Assembly (NCBI GenBank): GCA_944548615.1
Contig: OX155955.1
Coordinates: 2,062,340 to 2,126,339 of the forward strand
Direction: 5' to 3'
Length of the DNA stretch: 64,000 nucleotides
DNA from: Micropterix aruncella
Taxonomy: Eukaryota; Arthropoda; Insecta; Lepidoptera; Micropterigidae
Both the position numbers and the translations under genes were made by a program. Numbering within the stretch: the stretch's first letter is position 1; every line of letters starts with the position of its first letter. This document shows, piece by piece, positions 58,890-64,000 of this stretch. Under the pieces are notes generated by a model, which did not search any database, was not told the DNA's origin, and saw only the letters and a program-made list of their open reading frames with translations.

Positions 58890-59123
58890 TTTGGGGCAGC
58901 TCGAAACTCAGGAGCTTCAACTTTAGCTGGTGGGACGTGACCACTCTGAAGCCTTACTTGGAAGAGACCGTAAACGAGAACCTATCCTTGGTCCACAAGG
59001 CGGGCGCTTTAGCGTTGTCCTCTCTGAAGAATGTATTCCTGTCTCTGAATGCTAAAGCGCGCGGAATATTCTTTATAATTGCCAAGAAGCAAATCAACGG
59101 GACGAAGACTTCACACTATCAAG
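58890..59123 (+). CDS. Orc2: ORC2 exon 6
   Basis: Residues 547-624: FWGSSKLRSFNFSWWDVTTL, PYLEETVNENLSLV, ALALSSLKNVFLSLNAKARG and IFFIIAKKQI. These match the conserved ORC2 segments (W-x-D-x-T-T-x-x-P-Y-x-E-E-T and LSSL-x-x-V-x-x-SL-x-x-x-A-x-G-I-F). Phase 1 at both ends; donor caag|gtaaga. Confidence 0.95.
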
Positions 59124-59188
59124 GTAAGAATTTGCTCAAAATGTTCTGTATCATACATATATTTCAGAATATATTACATTAATCAATA

Positions 59189-59405
59189 ATAATAAATACA
59201 AACGGAGCTGCTATGGAATTCACCGACCGGAGTCAGGCCCACCATAATACTATTATTATACTTCTGAGGGGTGAGCAGTGGACTCTCGACTAACGACCGG
59301 CTGTGGTAGATTTAAGACAGGTGTCTTGCCACATGTGAGCATTAACTTTACCACTTATTCACTCCCCCTTCGAAGCCATAGAATTTGAGATGCGGAAATC
59401 GCACT
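59189..59405 (+). mobile_element. R7 SINE-like element, copy 1
   Basis: aatacaaacggagctgctat, ggaattcaccgacc, gactaacgaccggctgtggt, ttgccacatgtgagc and gaagccatagaatttgagat occur in the same order as at 60150-60345. Internal differences show age. Confidence 0.65.
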
Positions 59406-59429
59406 TCAGTCTAACCTGGCACAGTATAC

Positions 59430-60081
59430 CGACTTAGAAATGTAGATGCACTCTCAAGTGGCAAGGCGTTACGGGGATAGGGTGCGAGGGATATGTTGCG
59501 GCAAATGCCTGAAGTTAGCGTTACGCGGGTGTGGGTTTTCAAATTTCTCGAATGTTTGAATCTGCATTGGCGGAGTGATGACCATATGGCGGCCATCTGC
59601 GAATTTCGTTCAAAGTAAATTTTATAGTCATAATGATGAATTCGGACCAATATATTAACATTGTATGATACGGGAGCTCCACAAGATCTATCCTTCTAAC
59701 GAGGGAATTTTTCAACAGGATCTCGCCCCATGCCATTCTTCAAAAAAGTGAAACAGTTGTTCACACAGAGCCAAATTACTGTACGTGAATGGCACGGAAA
59801 CTCCCCGATCTCAACCTCATCGAAACCACTGGGTCATTTGCAATAAACGGCTCTCCAAGATAAATTGTACAATAAAAACAAAGATTTGATTTATTTGATT
59901 TCACGATGATGAACTGAAAGGAAGCTGTCAAAACTTGGTAAATTCTATGCCTACAATAGTGATAGGTGCTATCAACGCAAAAGGAGGACATATTCTGTAT
60001 TAAAACTAACAATCTATAACTACCAGTAATGTTTTTGAACATAGAAAAATACTCTGTTCCAATTAATTTGCACGGTACTGT
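59430..60081 (+). pseudogene. Tc1-type transposon relic
   Basis: Plus-strand frames at ~59625-59830 give MNSDQYINIV, FQQDLAPCHSSKKVKQLF (second catalytic Asp region) and GNSPDLNLIE-like sequence after a one-base loss (third catalytic region, NSPDLNPIE in intact Tc1). Several stops and shifts break it. The right end (gcacggtactgta at 60069-60081) looks like a Tc1 terminus. The first part of the gene is missing. Confidence 0.7.
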
Positions 60082-60149
60082 ATGTAAGTCAAGAGTTATA
60101 CATTCGTATTTGTCGCTATCAGTATTGATTATATAAATAAAATACAATA

Positions 60150-60430
60150 AAATACAAACGGAGCTGCTATGGAATTCACCGACCAAAAATCGGGCCCATC
60201 ATATATAATTATTACACTTCTAGGAGGTGAACGGTGGATTCCGGACTAACGACCGGCTGTGGTAGGTTTAGGACAGCTGTCTTGCCACATGTGAGCGTTC
60301 ACCTTACCACCCATTCACTCCCCATTCGAAGCCATAGAATTTGAGATGCAGAAATCGCGGTTTTAGATAATTTTTCTAGAAAGGAGTTGATTATTTTCCT
60401 GGAGAGACCAAGATCTTTAAAAAGGTGAAA
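60150..60430 (+). mobile_element. R7 SINE-like element, copy 2
   Basis: Longer R7 copy, from aatacaaacggagctgctat to ggagttgattattttcctgg. Its left part is nearly identical to the insert at 15660. No pol III box is obvious, so the SINE label is tentative. Confidence 0.65.
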
Positions 60431-60599
60431 CAAAGATTTAGCTGGCAGGCCACGAGCGCCTACTTCCACCGCGTGAAGGTGAACAGTGAAGCCGTTCCGG
60501 GTGACGGCATTTGCGAGATCATGGTATTTATTTAATTTGTACTCGTGGTCTTTTGGGAATTATTTGATTCCCATGGAACGGATATTTGATATTTGATTC

Positions 60600-61399
60600 C
60601 CATGGTATTAGATTGCTCAGCTCCGTATGACATTTTGTCAACCCTTTTTTGGCGGTGAAATGCAGGTGGCACTGGTAGGATTGACGGCAAAACTAATAGC
60701 AATTTATTTAGCCATCTATAATAACATTGATATTTATTTATTTTTTTATAAAGGACCGATTGATTTTAAAAATTTAGTTTTAAGATCAACGCATTTCATA
60801 TGCCAACGTCAACAATTCGCCATTTTCTATAAACACGGCGAATTCCCGTAAACCGTTTTCAAATTTTAAAAACGCACGAAATAGATTTTTAGTAAAACTT
60901 GAATAATTCGTTCATTGATTCTGATTGTCGCCATGGTATTTGCTTTATATTTAAAAATCTACATGTATTGACACCAACTTGCTACATGTATTGAACCAAA
61001 CCAACTTTACTTACTTAAATATATTTTATTTTTAATGGATATTTTCTAAAATATTATAATTATAACAGCCTATAGCACCAAATAACGGGATAACACCAAT
61101 TTTCATACATAACTACTAATAACATATTGTATCGCTTATTTACAATATTAGATAGCTCAATGGCCTGTTTTACTGGTAGGTATAAATACATTAAAATGTA
61201 ACTTGGAATTGCACATTTGAGTACCCATTTAGTGACACAGAATTGTATTAAATGCTATTTTAAGGGCATTCAGTATTTGTGGTATTAGATTGCTCTACTC
61301 CTTAGTAAGATTTGGCAACCTTTCTGCGCAGGCGAAATGCAGGTGGCGCTGATAGCGTTGACGGTGAAACTAATAGCAATTTATTTGGCCATCTATTAT
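60600..61399 (+). repeat. R4 repeat, long copy
   Basis: Reverse complement of 30945-31525 over 60770-61390. A partial direct duplicate of the end is also present (gaaatgcaggtggcactggt at 60657, gaaatgcaggtggcgctgat at 61335). The repeat continues after the Jockey insert (ataataaatg at 61858), and an inverted end (ggttgccaaattttagtaag) lies at 62289, so the unit may be a TIR element of ~1 kb. Confidence 0.65.
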
Positions 61400-61406
61400 A
61401 ACATTG

Positions 61407-61850
61407 TTTTTTTTTTTTATTCCTTTGTGATCTTGCAATCTGCCCTGCCTCAGGCGTGTGGGCATTTAGCTAGAGGTTATGTATTTGCTCTGTCATGAAT
61501 GGTATTCATACTATTCTCCTTATGTTTAAATAAGATCTTGAGGGGCTCTTCTCTTTAGTCTCTTGAAGGTGCGAGTGGTTTTGTCCATTAATTTGCAGGT
61601 CAGGTTGTTTGGATCATTTGCTATTCGTTTTGCGTAAGATTTGAGCTAGTATGATGTTTCTTGCTTGACGGTTGGTATCTTCAGGTCGCGATGAAGTTGA
61701 CAATTGGTGATATACCATGGAGCGTTTGTTATCATGCGCAGCATTTTGTTTTGAAAACGTTGCAGTATTTCTATGTTGGAGTTTGCTGCAGTGCCCCACA
61801 GCTCTACTCCATAGGACCATACGAGTTTGAGGACACATTTGTAGAGAAGG
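61407..61850 (-). pseudogene. Jockey-clade LINE, 5'-truncated, inserted in R4
   Basis: Minus strand: frame LLYKCVLKLVWSYGVELWG, NIEILQRFQNKMLRMITNAP and HRDLKIP, which is the C-terminal signature of Jockey-clade reverse transcriptases, with frame breaks after it. The poly(A) tail appears as T's at 61407-61418. Direct repeats aacattg at 61400-61406 and 61851-61857 are the target duplication, and the R4 copy at 60725 shows the empty site. Confidence 0.8.
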
Positions 61851-61859
61851 AACATTGAT

Positions 61860-62360
61860 AATAAATGTTTTTTTTTAATGGACTGATTGATTAAAAAAAA
61901 TTATAATTTAAGCAATGATAACAATAATAACATTCAATTATTAGTGCAAATAGCATTTTTTATATAGGCTGATTACATCACATAAATAATACGGAGAGAT
62001 AGAATGCCATATTATCTGAAATGCTGTCTAATTGAACTTTAAAGTGTAAGCGTATTGAAATACCAAATTAATAATTGATAATAATCAAATAAGCAAATAA
62101 TAAGAGTTATGATTTAAAAAATCTATATTATTATTTTATACCGTATAGGCGTGTTTTGAGCACCATATACAGTGCGCCGCAGTACTGTTATACCACGAAA
62201 GTCGCTGTATTGAACATATTAGAAGATTAATCAATTTTTAGAACTATGAGTTGAGTTATCTACACGTTGAGTTACGTAGTAAAATCCTGGTTGCCAAATT
62301 TTAGTAAGACATTGAGCGATTCTAATACGCTATATAATCAATGCTAGAAGTGACAAAGAT
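61860..62360. other. Rest of R4 and AT-rich intron sequence
   Basis: R4 resumes at 61858 and decays into AT-rich sequence. 62289-62345 is an inverted R4 end also seen at 12205-12290. Confidence 0.45.
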
Positions 62361-62409
62361 GTCATGATGGCTATTAACATCAATCAGAATTTTCTATCCA
62401 TCTTTCCAG

Positions 62410-62612
62410 GGTTGCCGTACCAAGAATTGTACTCGTTAGCCAGAGAAGGTTTTCTGGTGAGTTCAGACTTTGCTCTGCGCACGCAACTCACCGAGTTCAT
62501 AGACCACAAGCTGATCAAGATGAAGAGATCTGTCGACGGAGCTGAACACCTGCAGATACCAATCGATAATAATTTACTTCAAGTATTTATGGAACAGCAA
62601 GAAGAATTATGA
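62410..62612 (+). CDS. Orc2: ORC2 exon 7 (C-terminus)
   Basis: Residues 625-691 and stop TGA 62610-62612. GLPYQELYSLAREGFLVSSD, LRTQLTEFIDHKLIKMKR, and LQIPIDNNLLQVF form the C-terminal winged-helix part of ORC2, which packs against ORC3 and contacts DNA in the complex. The end EEL matches the usual acidic C-terminus. A possible weak polyadenylation region lies just downstream (attataaaaca at ~62672), with no perfect AATAAA seen. Confidence 0.93.
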
Positions 62613-62702
62613 TTTCTGGCTCGTTTTTACGTGTATTATTATTTAATTAGGTCCTATTTAAATAATTTAAATTATAAAACAATTTTACAAATTATTCTGT
62701 TT

Positions 62703-62890
62703 TACTTTACCGGCCTACCAACTGAAGAGACTGGAAAGTATTGTGAACGCGCTTCTGAGTGTCTTCCTTCATGATAGCGCCGAAACGCTCAATCCAATTA
62801 AGCTGAAATTTGGCACGGAGCTATTATTTGATCATAGCAAGAGTTGAAAAGGTTGTGGTTAAAATCGGACCACCAGGGGGCGCCCGAGAG
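62703..62890 (-). repeat. R2 repeat, truncated
   Basis: Minus-strand copy (gaaagtattgtgaacgcgc, aagctgaaatttggcac, gcaagagttgaaaagg, accaccagggggcgc). It is followed by a short repeat end shared with 29275-29320 and 45525-45540 (ccttggc ... cgggaaagt), then by the 58599-type motif at 63008. Confidence 0.65.
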
Positions 62891-63113
62891 AATGCGCTCA
62901 TCGATTTTATTTATGAAATTATTATTCAGCTGAAAACAGTCCTTGGCTACTTGCCGGGAAAGTTTTGGGGTGGCACAGGTGGAGTACCTTAAGAGGATGT
63001 GCCATAGTGCAAAATTAAATAAAAGGCCCCTCCCCTTTACTCACTTACATTCATTATGGCATATAGGATGTAATTACTGTATACCTAGCTACATTACATA
63101 TTTACGTATATAT

Positions 63114-63393
63114 TGGGTCCGATTGCGTTTCTTTGTGAACTAACTGAAATAGATAGAGCGGAATATGAAACAAACGATTGTCGATAAAAACTACCCGTTG
63201 AACTTATACTCGTCCGAATAAATTTGAACACATTTTGTGCAGTTTTAGATTCAGACGTTTTATCTTTGCTGGGTAGTTTTAATGCGAAAAAGTGACAACC
63301 GTTCATTTCACATTCCGCTCTAGCGTATTGCCCTGTCTCGTTCACACAAACTAATTTCCGATTTTAGTTCACGAAGAAATGCAATCGAGCCCA
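63114..63393. mobile_element. R8 foldback MITE, 280 bp
   Basis: gggtccgattgcgtttcttt at the left and gaaatgcaatcgagccc at the right are inverted, and the inner arms agagcggaatatgaaac and gttcatttcacattccgctc also pair. Related partial copies lie at 48938-49434, 49848-50256 and 63706. Confidence 0.75.
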
Positions 63394-63439
63394 TTGTAGC
63401 TACATTATAAATAGGCGTATTCTTTGGGGGTATTTCCAC

Positions 63440-63525
63440 AAATATGCTGTGGAACAAGTTCCCAAGAACTTCAGCGGGTTCCCAAGAACTTCAGCGGGAT
63501 CACAAAGAAACATTGTTGCAGGAGA
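63440..63525 (+). repeat. R9 LINE-type 3' end
   Basis: Matches 16390-16480 inverted. A 21-base piece (gttcccaagaacttcagcgg plus one base) is duplicated in tandem at 63458-63499. Confidence 0.55.
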
Positions 63526-63705
63526 ATTTTCAAAACTGTTACTTTAATTTAATTACTTTACTGTTAATTTAATTACTGAATTATATTTATCACTTTTGAA
63601 TGTTGGTGAGAAATAAAAAAATACACTGCTTACTTGTTCTTATAAATGCTTACTTGCTCGTAATGATTCACCTCCCTAGAAAGATGCCGGCTAATTAAAA
63701 CTCAG

Positions 63706-64000
63706 TGGGCTCGATTGCGTTTCTCTTGATCTAAAATCGGAAATTAGTTCGTGTAAACGAGACGGAGAAGTACGTCAGAGCGGAATGTGAAATGAACGGT
63801 TGTCACTTTTACGGATTAAAACTACCCACTGAAGATCAGCTAAATCTAACGCCGCACAAAATGATTTTAAACTTATTCGGGCGTCTATAAGTTTGACAGG
63901 TAGTTTTGGTGCGGGAATATCGACGACAGTTCATTTCATATTTCGTTCTAACGTATTGTTCTGTCTCGTTCGGTTGAACTAAGTTCCTATTTTAGTTCGC
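63706..64000. mobile_element. R8 foldback MITE, cut by the window end
   Basis: Starts tgggctcgattgcgtttctc and continues with gagcggaatgtgaaatgaac, cggttgtcacttt and aaaactaccc as in the copy at 63114. The right arm (tcctattttagttcgc) runs to the last base. Confidence 0.7.

Larger units (their letters stand above)
59124..62409 (+). other. ORC2 intron 6
   Basis: 3.3-kb intron, donor gtaaga, acceptor ccatctttccag. It contains two R7 SINE-like copies around a Tc1 relic, then an R4 copy interrupted by a Jockey fragment. Confidence 0.8.

Overview
The window looks like nuclear DNA of an insect, most likely a moth or butterfly (Lepidoptera). The basis is an AT-rich background, a multi-exon gene with GT/AG introns, animal-type non-LTR retrotransposons, piggyBac/hAT/Tc1/MULE DNA transposons, tRNA-like SINEs, and several short interspersed repeats that resemble common lepidopteran ones. 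The order is inferred from repeat style; no marker proves it.

One complete host gene is recognisable: origin recognition complex subunit 2 (ORC2), plus strand, seven coding exons from 38921 to 62612. The joined reading frame is 691 codons, and every splice phase agrees. Its introns are filled with transposons: a degenerate reverse transcriptase in intron 1, a piggyBac-type non-autonomous element in intron 2, a 13.35-kb nest in intron 4, and Tc1, SINE and Jockey pieces in intron 6. A second host gene probably ends at about 18.56-18.86 kb on the plus strand (terminal coding exon, GC-rich 3' UTR, AATAAA). Its identity is unknown and its other exons were not found.

Layout. 0-18.5 kb: interspersed repeats (families called R1, R2, R3, R4, R5, R9 here), foldback elements, LINE remnants and two long (AT)n arrays. 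18.5-34 kb: the terminal exon, a tandem repeat block, two more (AT)n arrays, RTE and RNase-H-type LINE remnants, and several foldback MITEs. 35.1-38.2 kb: a Mutator-like element (MULE) with terminal inverted repeats and a 9-bp target duplication, inserted in a broken tandem duplicate of the ORC2 promoter and first exon. 38.9-62.6 kb: ORC2. 62.6-64 kb: foldback MITEs and repeat ends.

The large ORC2 intron holds a piggyBac-type element (45587-57095, TTAA-flanked). It has collected an R1 retroposon split by a hAT MITE (8-bp target duplication), a 910-bp tandem duplication with exon-like segments, a tRNA-like SINE, and a CR1-group LINE with two open ORFs (ORF1 with a PHD-like finger, ORF2 with endonuclease and reverse transcriptase). 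ORC2 still reads through all of this, so the insertions appear to be spliced out. I found no CRISPR, operon or bacterial feature and no clear evidence of a wholly new biological system. The most distinctive items are the MULE in the duplicated ORC2 5' end, the nested piggyBac locus, and the R1 retroposon family with its conserved 3' hairpin.
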